The position numbers and the translations under genes were made by a program. A DNA stretch of 64,000 nt from Mycobacteroides immunogenum (GTDB lineage: Bacteria > Actinomycetota > Actinomycetes > Mycobacteriales > Mycobacteriaceae), in NCBI RefSeq assembly GCF_001605725.1, contig NZ_CP011530.1, positions 372,001-436,000 of the forward strand. The letters run 5' to 3'. The stretch's first letter is position 1, and every line of letters starts with the position of its first letter. Positions 53,025 to 63,086 of the stretch are shown here, piece after piece. The notes under the pieces are model-generated. The model was not told the DNA's origin. It saw only the letters and a list, made by a program, of their open reading frames with translations, and made no database searches.

Positions 53025-54065
53025 GTGTTCCGCGCCACATCAGAGACGATGCCGCAGGATTGGGCTGCGCTCTCGGCGTGGGTGACGCGGCAGGGACACA
53101 CGCTCGATACCTCGGTGGTCAAACAATTCGCCGGCGGCAGGGCGAACCTCAACTATCTGGTCACCCTCGACGGGCAACCGGCGGTGTTTCGCCGCCCGCC
53201 CGCGGGTCCGATTGCCGAAGGCGCCAACGACATGGCCCGCGAATGGCGGGTGCTCTCGCGGCTGAACGATGGCTTCACGCTGGCCCCGCGCGGGCTGCTG
53301 TACTGCGACGACATGGACGTGCTGGCCGCGCCCTTCCAGCTGATCGAGTACCGGGAAGGGTTGGTGATCGGTGGAGAGCTGCCCCCGGATCTGCCCGTGG
53401 ACGCCCCGGCGCGTATCACTGCCACCCTCATCGAGGCGATGACCTCGCTGCATCGGGTGGCACCCGAGAGCGTCGGATTGGGTGAGCTCGGTAAACCCGA
53501 GGGCCTGCTGGAGCGTCAGCTCACCGGCTGGACGCGCCGGGCGCACGCGGTCTGGCCGGAGGGCCTGCCCGGTGTTGTCACGGACCTGACCTCGCGGCTC
53601 GCGGAGCAGATTCCCGAGCCCACGGCGGTCACGCTGCTGCACATGGACCTCAAGCTCGACAACATGCTCGTCGACCGGGACACGTTGTCGCCCAAAGCGA
53701 TCATCGATTGGGATATGACCACCCGCGGCTGTCCGCTGTTCGACCTCGCGATTCTGGTGTCGTACTGGATGGGGCCGGATGATCCGCGCGAGGTGCAAGC
53801 AGTCAATCAGATGCCCACCACGGCAGAAGGTTTCGTCAAACGCCAAGATGTCATCGACGCCTACTTCGCGGCGGCAGGCATGACGCCACGGCCGCTGCAG
53901 TGGCACGTGGCCTGTGCGCGGCTTCGTCTTGCCGTCGCGTGGATGCAGCTGTTCCGCAAATGGCAGTCCGGTGACTTGGTGGGTGCGGACTACCCAGACT
54001 TCCAGAACATCGCCATGTCCGTTCTTGACTGGGCGGCAACACAATTCACCGAGGGAGAAATATGA
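53025..54065 (+). CDS. APH-family phosphotransferase paired with acyl-CoA dehydrogenase (ACAD10/11- or FadE36-like)
   Basis: The 346-aa protein has the kinase-fold motifs FAGGRANLNYLV, AVFRRPP, LLHMDLKLDNML and IIDWDMTTRG. In animals ACAD10/11 fuse this kinase to an acyl-CoA dehydrogenase to degrade 4-hydroxy fatty acids by phosphorylation and elimination; here the two are separate, overlapping genes. That makes hydroxyacyl-CoA a likely substrate. GTG 53025 is preferred as start. Confidence 0.75.
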   Translation: MFRATSETMPQDWAALSAWVTRQGHTLDTSVVKQFAGGRANLNYLVTLDGQPAVFRRPPAGPIAEGANDMAREWRVLSRLNDGFTLAPRGLLYCDDMDVLAAPFQLIEYREGLVIGGELPPDLPVDAPARITATLIEAMTSLHRVAPESVGLGELGKPEGLLERQLTGWTRRAHAVWPEGLPGVVTDLTSRLAEQIPEPTAVTLLHMDLKLDNMLVDRDTLSPKAIIDWDMTTRGCPLFDLAILVSYWMGPDDPREVQAVNQMPTTAEGFVKRQDVIDAYFAAAGMTPRPLQWHVACARLRLAVAWMQLFRKWQSGDLVGADYPDFQNIAMSVLDWAATQFTEGEI

Positions 54066-55243
54066 TCGACTTCAGCATTCCGGAAGAGCTGGCCGCTAAG
54101 GCGCAGCGGGTACGCGAGTTCGTCACCGAAACCGTGATTCCCTATGAGCGCGACCCTCGCCTGACCGCACACGGACCCACCGAAGAGCTGCGCGACGAGT
54201 TGGTAGGAAAGGCGCGGGCCGCCGGACTACTCACCGTTCAGGCGCCGGAATCCTATGGTGGCTGGGGTCTTTCACACATCGGCCAGGCAGTGATCTTCGA
54301 GGCGGCGGGATGGTCGACCCTGGGCCCCATCGCCATGAACTGCGCCGCGCCCGATGAAGGCAATATGTTCCTGCTCGGCAAGATCACCAACGAAGAGCAG
54401 TCCGAGAAGTTCCTGCGGCCCGTCATCGAGGGGCACCAGCGTTCGGCGTTCGCGATGACCGAACCTGACGGTGCCGGATCGGACCCGTCGCAGCTCAAGA
54501 CGTCGGCGACCTTCGACGGCCAGAATTTCGTCATCAACGGCCGTAAGTGGCTCATCACCGGCGCCCGCGGCGCCAAGACATGGATCATCATGGCCAACCT
54601 GGAGGCCAACGATCACCTGCCCGAGGGACCCACGTTGTTCCTCTGCGATGGCGAGACCGAAGGGATTGTCATCGAACGCATCATGAACACGATGGACCGC
54701 AACTATGCCGAGGGGCACGCTGTGGTGCGGTTCGACAATCTGACGCTGCCGCGGGAGGCGCTGCTCGGGGAGACCGGCCAGGCCTTCCGGTACGCGCAGC
54801 TGCGGCTCGCCCCGGCCCGGTTGACGCACTGTATGCGTTGGCTCGGGGCCGCCGCCCGTGCTCAGGACATCGCCGTGAACTACGCGCGCACCCGGACCTC
54901 GTTCGGTAAGACCATCGGCGAGCACCAGGGAGTCTCCTTCATGCTTGCCGACAATGAGATCGCGCTGCACCAATGTCGGCTCACCATCTGGCACGCCTGC
55001 TGGATGATGGACAACGGCGCCAAGGGGCGGCACGAGAGCTCGATGGCCAAGTCGTTCGTGTCCGAGGAGCTGTTCAAGGTCACCGACCGGTGTGTGCAGG
55101 TGCTCGGCGGTATCGGCATCAGTGACGAGACGCCGGTCGAGATGATCTTCCGCGATATGCGTGCCTTCCGTCTGTACGACGGCCCGACCGAGGTGCACAA
55201 GTACGCCATCGGGCGTCAGGTGCTGCGCACCCCGCGCGCCTAG
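54062..55243 (+). CDS. Acyl-CoA dehydrogenase (ACAD10/11-like)
   Basis: The 393-aa flavoprotein has FAMTEPDGAGSDPSQLKTSA, the FAD-contact region, RTRTSFGKTIGEHQGVSFMLAD and C-terminal DGPTEVHKYAIGRQVLR, typical of the ACAD11 subgroup. It overlaps the phosphotransferase gene by 4 bases and is likely its partner in hydroxy-fatty-acid breakdown. Confidence 0.85.
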   Translation: MIDFSIPEELAAKAQRVREFVTETVIPYERDPRLTAHGPTEELRDELVGKARAAGLLTVQAPESYGGWGLSHIGQAVIFEAAGWSTLGPIAMNCAAPDEGNMFLLGKITNEEQSEKFLRPVIEGHQRSAFAMTEPDGAGSDPSQLKTSATFDGQNFVINGRKWLITGARGAKTWIIMANLEANDHLPEGPTLFLCDGETEGIVIERIMNTMDRNYAEGHAVVRFDNLTLPREALLGETGQAFRYAQLRLAPARLTHCMRWLGAAARAQDIAVNYARTRTSFGKTIGEHQGVSFMLADNEIALHQCRLTIWHACWMMDNGAKGRHESSMAKSFVSEELFKVTDRCVQVLGGIGISDETPVEMIFRDMRAFRLYDGPTEVHKYAIGRQVLRTPRA

Positions 55244-55278
55244 AGCGGCTTGTCGGTCCCGCATGTCATCCTTCAGTC

Positions 55279-56262
55279 ATGCCGATCTGGGGGCAGATGC
55301 CCGACCATAGCCCCAAGTGGGTGGTGGTTGACCTGGAGACTTCCGGTTTTCAGCCAGGTCGGGCGCGTGTCATCAGTGTCGCGGCGCTCGCGCTGGACGC
55401 CGATGGGACCGTCACCGACAGTGTGGTGAGCCTGCTCAATCCGGGTGTCGATCCGGGGCCGACGCATGTGCACGGACTCACGCCGGAGATGTTGGAGGGC
55501 CAGCCGGAGTTCTCCGATGTCGTACCGGACCTCATCGCGCTGCTGCGGGGACGGACCCTGGTCGCCCACAACGTCGGTTTCGACTACTCGTTCTTGGCGG
55601 CCGAGGCCGAATTCGCCGGAGCCGAGCTGCCCACCGAGGCCGTGATGTGCACCGTCGAGCTGACCCGCCGGCTCAACCTCGATACCCCGAACCTGCGTCT
55701 GGAAACCCTTGCCGCGCATTGGGGTGTCGAGCAGCTCAAGGCGCACGACGCCTATGACGATGCCCGCGTACTGGCCGAGGTGCTGCCGAAGGTGCTGGAG
55801 CGGGCACGGGCGCGCGGCACCTGGCTGCCGATCCGTGAGACTACGCGCAAGCGCTGGCCCAACGGTCGCGTCACTCACGATGAGCTGCGCTCGCTCAAGA
55901 CGGTGGCGTCACGCCAGCCGTGCCACTGGCTGAATCCCGGTCCGTACACCGCCGGGCAGCCGTTGGTGCAAGGCATGCGTGTGGCATTGAGTTCCGAGGT
56001 GGCCCGCACCCACGAGGAACTGATCGAACAGCTCATGCAGGCCGGTCTCGCCTACGCCGACACGGTCGACGAGGACACCTCACTGGTGATCTGCAATCAG
56101 GAAAACCCGGAGCAGGGTAAGGGATTTCACGCACGGTCGCTGGGTGTTCCGTTGCTGGATGACGAGACATTCATGACCGAGGTGCGGCGCGTGGTCGGCG
56201 GTACGGATATCGAACAATTCACGGTTCCCAGTCGCGCCGGAGCACAGTACTCGCTGTTTTGA
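55279..56262 (+). CDS. DEDDh exonuclease with C-terminal BRCT-like domain (Rv3711c/DnaQ-like)
   Basis: The 327-aa protein has ExoI VVDLETSGF, ExoII AHNVGFDYSFL and ExoIII HDAYDDARVLAEVL, the DEDDh set of DnaQ-type 3'-5' exonucleases, in residues 10-175. The C-terminal 90 residues (GMRVALSSEVARTHEELIEQ onward) look like a BRCT domain. It corresponds by position to Rv3711c. The mycobacterial replicative polymerase proofreads by its own PHP domain, so this is an accessory nuclease. Confidence 0.85.
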   Translation: MPIWGQMPDHSPKWVVVDLETSGFQPGRARVISVAALALDADGTVTDSVVSLLNPGVDPGPTHVHGLTPEMLEGQPEFSDVVPDLIALLRGRTLVAHNVGFDYSFLAAEAEFAGAELPTEAVMCTVELTRRLNLDTPNLRLETLAAHWGVEQLKAHDAYDDARVLAEVLPKVLERARARGTWLPIRETTRKRWPNGRVTHDELRSLKTVASRQPCHWLNPGPYTAGQPLVQGMRVALSSEVARTHEELIEQLMQAGLAYADTVDEDTSLVICNQENPEQGKGFHARSLGVPLLDDETFMTEVRRVVGGTDIEQFTVPSRAGAQYSLF

Positions 56263-56275
56263 TGAACACACCCTG

Positions 56276-57427
56276 ATGCGTCGAATCCTCGCTGTAATGC
56301 TCACGGTTGCGTTGCTGGTCGGCGCGTGCGGGAGGCATTCGGCCATCACCGTCGCCGACTTGGACGCGCAGACTGCTACCAAGCTGGATACCGCCATCAA
56401 CGAGGTGCTGGCGCGCGCCGCGGTACCGGGCGCCATCGTCGGAGTGTGGGGTCCCAAGGGCAAGTATGTGCGGACCTTCGGACTCGCGAATACGACGACC
56501 CGGGCGCCGATGCGGCCGGACTTCTATCACCGGATCGGTAGCGTCACAAAGACCTTCACGGTCACGGCGGTGCTTCAACTCGTCGACGAGGGCAAGATCG
56601 GACTTGACGATCCGATTGCCAAGTATGTCGCCAAGGTGCCGAACGCTGACAAGATCACGCTGCGTGACCTGGCCCGAATGCAGAGCGGGCTCTTCAACTA
56701 CTCGATGTCGCTGGCTTTCAGCCGTGATCTGGAGACCGATCCGCGCCGCCAGTACAGCACCCGTCAGCTGCTCGATTACGCCTTCGCGCAGCCGCCCAAC
56801 TTCCCGCCGGGGCAGGGCTACGAGTACAGCAACACCAATGCGGTGCTCTTGGGGCAGGTGGTGGAAAAGGTCAGCGGGCAGCCGCTGCCTGCCTTTGTGC
56901 GCGATCACATCACCGAGCCACTCGGCATGAGCCACACCAGTTTTCCGGACACCAACGCGATCCCGGATCCGCATGCGCAGGGCTATACGCAGTTGACGCC
57001 GACAGGGCCGATCATCGATAGCACCGATTGGAGCCCGTCCTGGGCGTCCTGGGCGGGTGCCATGATCTCGACGCTGGACGACCTGCGGATCTGGGTGCCC
57101 GCGCTGGCCACCGGCGCGCTCCTGCGGCCCGATACCCGGGAACAACGGCTGCAGACTGTGGCCATGCCGCCCGTTCCCGACGATATTCGTTATGGCCTAG
57201 GAATTTTCGACGCGCGGGGATGGATCGGTCACAACGGAAGCATCCCCGGCTATCAGACCCTGGCCATCTATTCGCCTGCCGAGCAGACCACGGTGGTGGC
57301 CTTGCTCAACACCGATGTGGCCAAGCAGCCGGCGCAGCCCAGCACGCTGTTCGGCACCGCGATCACCAAGGTGATCAGCCCGGATCATGTGTTCTTGTTG
57401 GAGAACGCGATTCCGCAGCCGCGGTAG
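56276..57427 (+). CDS. Serine hydrolase lipoprotein, class C beta-lactamase/DD-peptidase family
   Basis: The 383-aa protein has a lipobox VGAC (Cys near residue 18) and the penicillin-recognising motifs SVTK near residue 88, YSN in YEYSNTNA, and HNGSIPG near residue 320. It is an exported, lipid-anchored beta-lactamase-fold hydrolase; family members act as esterases or D-alanyl-peptide hydrolases. The substrate is not predictable. Confidence 0.8.
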   Translation: MRRILAVMLTVALLVGACGRHSAITVADLDAQTATKLDTAINEVLARAAVPGAIVGVWGPKGKYVRTFGLANTTTRAPMRPDFYHRIGSVTKTFTVTAVLQLVDEGKIGLDDPIAKYVAKVPNADKITLRDLARMQSGLFNYSMSLAFSRDLETDPRRQYSTRQLLDYAFAQPPNFPPGQGYEYSNTNAVLLGQVVEKVSGQPLPAFVRDHITEPLGMSHTSFPDTNAIPDPHAQGYTQLTPTGPIIDSTDWSPSWASWAGAMISTLDDLRIWVPALATGALLRPDTREQRLQTVAMPPVPDDIRYGLGIFDARGWIGHNGSIPGYQTLAIYSPAEQTTVVALLNTDVAKQPAQPSTLFGTAITKVISPDHVFLLENAIPQPR

Positions 57428-57437
57428 TTCGGCTTGA

Positions 57438-57686
57438 TCAGGCGTAGGGCAGCAGCGCCATCTCGCGTGCGTTCTTGATCGCGTTCGCGACCTGACGCTG
57501 TTGTTGTACCGTCAGGCCCGTCACCCGGCGTGACCGGATTTTGCCGCGCTCGGACAAGAACATTCGCAGGGTGTTCGTGTCCTTATAGTCAACCTCTGAA
57601 ACACCCAACTTGGCAAAAAGATTGGGCTTGGCAGGTTTGGTGTCGACCAGCTTGGCGCGACGATTGCGCGTGGTCTTGGGAGCCAT
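57438..57686 (-). CDS. rpsR2: 30S ribosomal protein S18, zinc-independent paralogue
   Basis: The 82-aa protein has S18 motifs ([32 protein letters not shown]) and no Cys. It belongs to the alternative ribosomal protein set that mycobacteria make under zinc limitation. ATG 57686 overlaps the S14 stop. Confidence 0.92.
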   Translation of the reverse strand: MAPKTTRNRRAKLVDTKPAKPNLFAKLGVSEVDYKDTNTLRMFLSERGKIRSRRVTGLTVQQQRQVANAIKNAREMALLPYA

Positions 57687-57991
57687 CACCAGCTCGCTTT
57701 CCGCACGCCGGGCAGCGACCCGTCATGCACTAGTTCACGGACGCGCACGCGGGACAGTCCAAATTTGCGCAGGTACCCGCGCGGCCGGCCGTCGACGGCG
57801 TCGCGATTGCGCAGTCGCACCGCGCTGGCATCGCGTGGCTGGCGAGCCAACTCGGCCTGCGCGGCGATGCGCTGCTCTTGGGTGCTCGACGGCTGCCGGA
57901 TGATCTCCTTGAGTTCCGCGCGCCGCTCGGCATAGCGCTCGACGATGGCGCGGCGCTGTTCGTTCTTGGCGATCTTCGACTTCTTGGCCAT
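57686..57991 (-). CDS. rpsN2: 30S ribosomal protein S14, zinc-independent paralogue
   Basis: The 101-aa protein is the long S14 form without the CxxC zinc motifs of the short type, with the conserved C-terminal [20 protein letters not shown]. It is part of the rpmB2-rpmG-rpsN2-rpsR2 operon. Confidence 0.93.
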   Translation of the reverse strand: MAKKSKIAKNEQRRAIVERYAERRAELKEIIRQPSSTQEQRIAAQAELARQPRDASAVRLRNRDAVDGRPRGYLRKFGLSRVRVRELVHDGSLPGVRKASW

Positions 57992-57992
57992 C

Positions 57993-58157
57993 TCAGCGCT
58001 CCTCTCTGAATTCCACGTGCTTACGCACTACTGGGTCGTACTTGCGCAGCACCATCCGGTCCGGATCGTTGCGGCGGTTCTTGCGGGTGACGTAGGTGTA
58101 TCCGGTGCCCGCGGTGGACCGCAGCTTCACAATGGGGCGAATTTCGTTGCGTGCCAT
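57993..58157 (-). CDS. rpmG: 50S ribosomal protein L33, zinc-independent paralogue
   Basis: A 54-codon frame on the minus strand from ATG 58157 gives [20 protein letters not shown] and continues with [19 protein letters not shown], clearly L33. The two CxxC pairs of zinc-binding L33 are absent. It is packed between L28 and S14 genes with one-base gaps or overlaps. Confidence 0.93.
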   Translation of the reverse strand: MARNEIRPIVKLRSTAGTGYTYVTRKNRRNDPDRMVLRKYDPVVRKHVEFREER

Positions 58158-58393
58158 CAGAACTTCCGTCCCTGCGCGCGCAGCCGGGCTACCACGGCCT
58201 CGATACCGTCACGGTCGATCACCTTGATGCCCTTGGCGCTCACCCGGAGCTTGATGCGCCGGTCCTCGGAGGGCAGGTAGTAGGTCTTGAGTTGGATATT
58301 TGGTGACCAGCGGCGGCGGGTGCGGCGGTGCGAATGCGATACCGCGTTGCCGAAGCCCGGCGACCGCCCGGTCACCTCGCAGTGTGCGGACAA
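58157..58393 (-). CDS. rpmB2: 50S ribosomal protein L28, zinc-independent paralogue
   Basis: The start is set at TTG 58393 ([16 protein letters not shown]), which gives the usual 78-residue length and has GGAG 6 bases upstream; ATG 58405 would add four residues that are not typical. It keeps [14 protein letters not shown] and ends [12 protein letters not shown]. It is the first gene of the leftward operon, downstream of the Zur-like boxes. Confidence 0.9.
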   Translation of the reverse strand: MSAHCEVTGRSPGFGNAVSHSHRRTRRRWSPNIQLKTYYLPSEDRRIKLRVSAKGIKVIDRDGIEAVVARLRAQGRKF

Positions 58394-58419
58394 GGGAAGC
58401 TCCATTCATACCCATTTGG

Positions 58420-58496
58420 TAATGGGAATCATTTTCGACAAGTGCTGTTCGAGACTGTACCGTGAACGCAGTAGTAATGAAAATCGTTTGCATTTA
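58420..58496. promoter_or_regulatory. Two Zur (FurB) box-like sequences in divergent control region
   Basis: TGGGAATCATTTTCG (within 58420-58438) and TGAAAATCGTTTGCA (within 58475-58496) match the TGAAAATcATTTTCA-type mycobacterial Zur consensus at 12 and 13 of 15 positions. One box faces each of the divergent operons, explaining joint induction under low zinc. Confidence 0.8.
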
Positions 58497-58524
58497 GCGG
58501 CAAACGTGCTGGAAAGGGAGAGTC

Positions 58525-59721
58525 ATGCGCACGCCGGTGGTACTCGTGTCCGGGCAGACCGACACCGATGCGGTCGTGCAGACCTTGGCGCGCGACCCGG
58601 GAACCGTGGTCGTCACGCACCGGTTCGACGGGCACATCGTGAAGCGATCGGTTGTATCCGGTGGTGGCGTCCGGGCTCCTCAAGTGACCGTTCTGGAGCT
58701 GGCCCATGGTTGTGTCTCGTGCACCATCCGCGACGACCTCCTGGTGCTCCTACGCAAGCTGCATCGGCGCGACGACGTGGGCAGGATCGTGCTGCATCTG
58801 GATCACTGGCTCGAAGCGGACCCAATCTGCTGGGCGATCAACACCGTGCCCGTCCGTGTGGGTCCGGGGTTCATCGACGGGCCGGCGGCGCGCGATGTCA
58901 AGATCGCCGGAGTGGTGAGCTGCGTCGACAGTGCGCACTGGATGGAGCAGGCGCTCGGCGACGATGAACTCCCGGATGGCCGCACGGTGGCGCAAGTGGT
59001 GATCGGTCAGGCCGAGTTCGCCGACGTGCTGTTGGTGCGCAATCCCGAACCCGAGGTGCTTTCGGTGTTGCGGCGTTTGGCGCCACGGGCGCGCATCACC
59101 GCGCGCGTCGGTCGCGTCGAACAGGCCCTCGACCACCTGGAGGACGACGCACGGTGTGGCCGTGCCGACAATCCCCATGGCGCGCTGCTTGCCGGGCAGC
59201 CCTCGCTGGCAGCCGACGGTCGCGTCGCGTTGGTGGAATTCAACGCGCGCAGACCATTTCATCCGCTGCGGCTGCATGCCGCCATTGACATGCTGCTCGA
59301 CGGCGTGATTCGTACCCGGGGCCGGCTCTGGCTGGCGACCCAGGACCAGCAGGCCATGTGGCTGGAGTCCGCCGGGGGCGGGTTGAGGGTATCTGCTGCT
59401 GGAAAGTGGCTAGCGGCAATGGATTCAACAGAGGTGCGGCGGGTCGACCTGGAGCGCCGGGCATTCGCCGACCTCATGTGGGACTACCAGTTCGGGGATC
59501 GCCACAATGCGATGACGGTGCTGGTCTGCGGTGCCGACAGCGTCGAGGTGCTCGACGCGCTACGCGGCGCGCTGTTGACTGACGACGAAATGGCAAGGCC
59601 CGCAGAATGGGATGAGTTTGAGGACCCGTTCGGCGACTGGCATGAGGATCCGTGCGAGCACCTGGCTGAGGCTGAGGCCTTCCTTTCCTACGGCGACCAC
59701 AACACAGAAGGGAACCACTGA
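58525..59721 (+). CDS. mrf: COG0523/CobW-family protein Mrf (Mpy recruitment factor type)
   Basis: The 398-aa protein resembles COG0523 metal-chaperone GTPases but its first loop reads SGQTDTDAV instead of GxxxxGKS/T, so the P-loop is degenerate. It keeps a HGCVSC metal-type motif near residue 66. Position and partners match Mrf of M. smegmatis, which recruits the hibernation factor Mpy to ribosomes in zinc starvation. It overlaps the L31 gene by one base. Confidence 0.85.
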   Translation: MRTPVVLVSGQTDTDAVVQTLARDPGTVVVTHRFDGHIVKRSVVSGGGVRAPQVTVLELAHGCVSCTIRDDLLVLLRKLHRRDDVGRIVLHLDHWLEADPICWAINTVPVRVGPGFIDGPAARDVKIAGVVSCVDSAHWMEQALGDDELPDGRTVAQVVIGQAEFADVLLVRNPEPEVLSVLRRLAPRARITARVGRVEQALDHLEDDARCGRADNPHGALLAGQPSLAADGRVALVEFNARRPFHPLRLHAAIDMLLDGVIRTRGRLWLATQDQQAMWLESAGGGLRVSAAGKWLAAMDSTEVRRVDLERRAFADLMWDYQFGDRHNAMTVLVCGADSVEVLDALRGALLTDDEMARPAEWDEFEDPFGDWHEDPCEHLAEAEAFLSYGDHNTEGNH

Positions 59722-59963
59722 TGAAACCCGGAATCCACCCCGACTACCATCCCGTCGTCTTCCAGGACGCCACCACCGGCAAGATGTTCTTGACCCGTTC
59801 GACGGTCACCAGCACGCGCACCGTCGAGTGGGAGGGGCAGGAATATCCTTTGATCACCGCCGAGGTGACCGCGGACTCCCATCCGTTTTGGACAGGAGAT
59901 CGCCGAATCGTGGATACCGCCGGTCAGGTCGAGAAGTTCCGCCGCCGGTACGGGACTCGCTAA
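59721..59963 (+). CDS. rpmE2: 50S ribosomal protein L31 type B, zinc-independent
   Basis: The 80-aa protein begins [16 protein letters not shown] and has SHPFWTG, diagnostic of type B L31. The Cys residues of zinc-binding L31 are missing. Start ATG overlaps the mrf stop (TGATG). Confidence 0.95.
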   Translation: MKPGIHPDYHPVVFQDATTGKMFLTRSTVTSTRTVEWEGQEYPLITAEVTADSHPFWTGDRRIVDTAGQVEKFRRRYGTR

Positions 59964-59974
59964 CCGGATCGAGA

Positions 59975-60020
59975 GCGAGCCTGACGCGGGAATTCGACTA
60001 AGAATCCGCGCCAGGCTCGC
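59975..60020. terminator. Bidirectional terminator between rpmE2 and leuA
   Basis: GCGAGCCTG pairs with CAGGCTCGC and the inner CGCGG with CCGCG, then GAATTC-type bases, making a long interrupted stem in the 71-bp gap between convergent genes. It could stop transcripts from both sides. Confidence 0.7.
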
Positions 60021-60034
60021 GTTCGAAGTGAGCG

Positions 60035-61933
<1,899 letters not shown>

Positions 61934-61949
<16 letters not shown>

Positions 61950-61975
61950 CGTCGGAGGAGGAGCGTCCGCTGCAT
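61934..61975 (-). CDS. leuA leader peptide (13 aa, three consecutive Leu codons)
   Basis: On the minus strand ATG at 61975 opens MQRTLLLRRRDRV followed by TGA, with three consecutive CTC codons. It is upstream of leuA and overlaps an attenuator-like hairpin, the standard layout of ribosome-mediated attenuation by leucyl-tRNA level in actinobacterial leuA genes. Confidence 0.75.
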
Positions 61976-62030
61976 AGAAGGGGACTCTACCAGCCGCGAG
62001 CGGCCTACTCATCTGGCAAGCTCGGAGAGC

Positions 62031-63086
62031 ATGTGGGTACGGAGGGGGATGGCGGCGCTGGCGATTCTGCTGGTGGCTACCGGCTGCACACGCACGGTCG
62101 CAGGGCAGGCGCACGGAGGCGAACCCGCGCCCGGAGCCGACTCCTTCTTCCAGGGCGGACCGCCGGATTACGGCCAAAAGCTGGACGCGCAGGAAGCGAC
62201 GACGCTCACCTATGCACGGGCGCTGCGGCGGGTGGACCCCTGTGGGTTCGCGGCCGGTCTCAAGGAGTTCGGCGACCCGGGACAGGTCGTCGGCGACTTT
62301 CAGATCTGTTATGCCAGCGTGAAAGTGACCGGCGACCCCAGTCTGACCGAGGTGTCCTATGAGTACTCGATGCAGGACAAACGCGGCGACTCCGCCGCTT
62401 TTCGGGTGGGGTCCGTTCCGGTCTACGCGACCGGAGACGAGTGCGGATACGAGGTCCCGCTCGGACTTGAACGGCTGCCGGGAGCGCCGTCGAGCCCCAC
62501 GCTGCAGGCCATGATGTCGGTCTCCGCGTATCTCTACGGATCGGAGGAGTATTCGGATCCGGATTGCCGAATCGCCAGACAGGTGGTGACGGGAATCGTC
62601 AAGCAGCTCCCCTCCGGGTTGCAGCCGCGTTCTGCGCTCAGCGCCTACCCCATCAAGCTGGCCGAACGGGACCCATGCGAGATCTTGGCGGAGTACCCGG
62701 GCAAGGCGCGTGAGGTGTCGATCGACCTGTTGGGTGACCCCTTTGGCTGTGACTTCGTGCTTCCGGATGCCGATATCAACTACACCGTGCGGCTCACCAG
62801 CAGCGTGGACGACTTTCCTGATGCCTACACCAAGTCCACGCGTGACGGTGTGACGTACTTCCAGAATGAGGACCCGTCGCGGCTCGCCGGGTGTCATGCG
62901 CTGGCGCTGGTTGGAGATCCGCTGTACCCCAGAGATATTGGTGGTGGGGCGGCCAACACCGACGCTGACGCGTACTTCCCCGCCGTGGTGGCCAGCGCCT
63001 ACACCGGCAGAGATCGCAAGGACTGTGGGCATATGCGGGAGATCCTGGACAAGGCGGTGCGGCTATTCGCAAAATCCGCCCGGTAG
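62031..63086 (+). CDS. Lipoprotein (DUF3558-like), first of a tandem pair
   Basis: Started at ATG 62031, the 351-aa protein has lipobox VATGC (Cys near residue 17). The mature part has two related halves, each with a DPCG/DPCEIL-type Cys motif (ALRRVDPCGFAAGL and IKLAERDPCEILAEYPGKA), resembling DUF3558 lipoproteins. It is divergent from leuA and partly overlaps the next gene. Confidence 0.75.
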   Translation: MWVRRGMAALAILLVATGCTRTVAGQAHGGEPAPGADSFFQGGPPDYGQKLDAQEATTLTYARALRRVDPCGFAAGLKEFGDPGQVVGDFQICYASVKVTGDPSLTEVSYEYSMQDKRGDSAAFRVGSVPVYATGDECGYEVPLGLERLPGAPSSPTLQAMMSVSAYLYGSEEYSDPDCRIARQVVTGIVKQLPSGLQPRSALSAYPIKLAERDPCEILAEYPGKAREVSIDLLGDPFGCDFVLPDADINYTVRLTSSVDDFPDAYTKSTRDGVTYFQNEDPSRLAGCHALALVGDPLYPRDIGGGAANTDADAYFPAVVASAYTGRDRKDCGHMREILDKAVRLFAKSAR

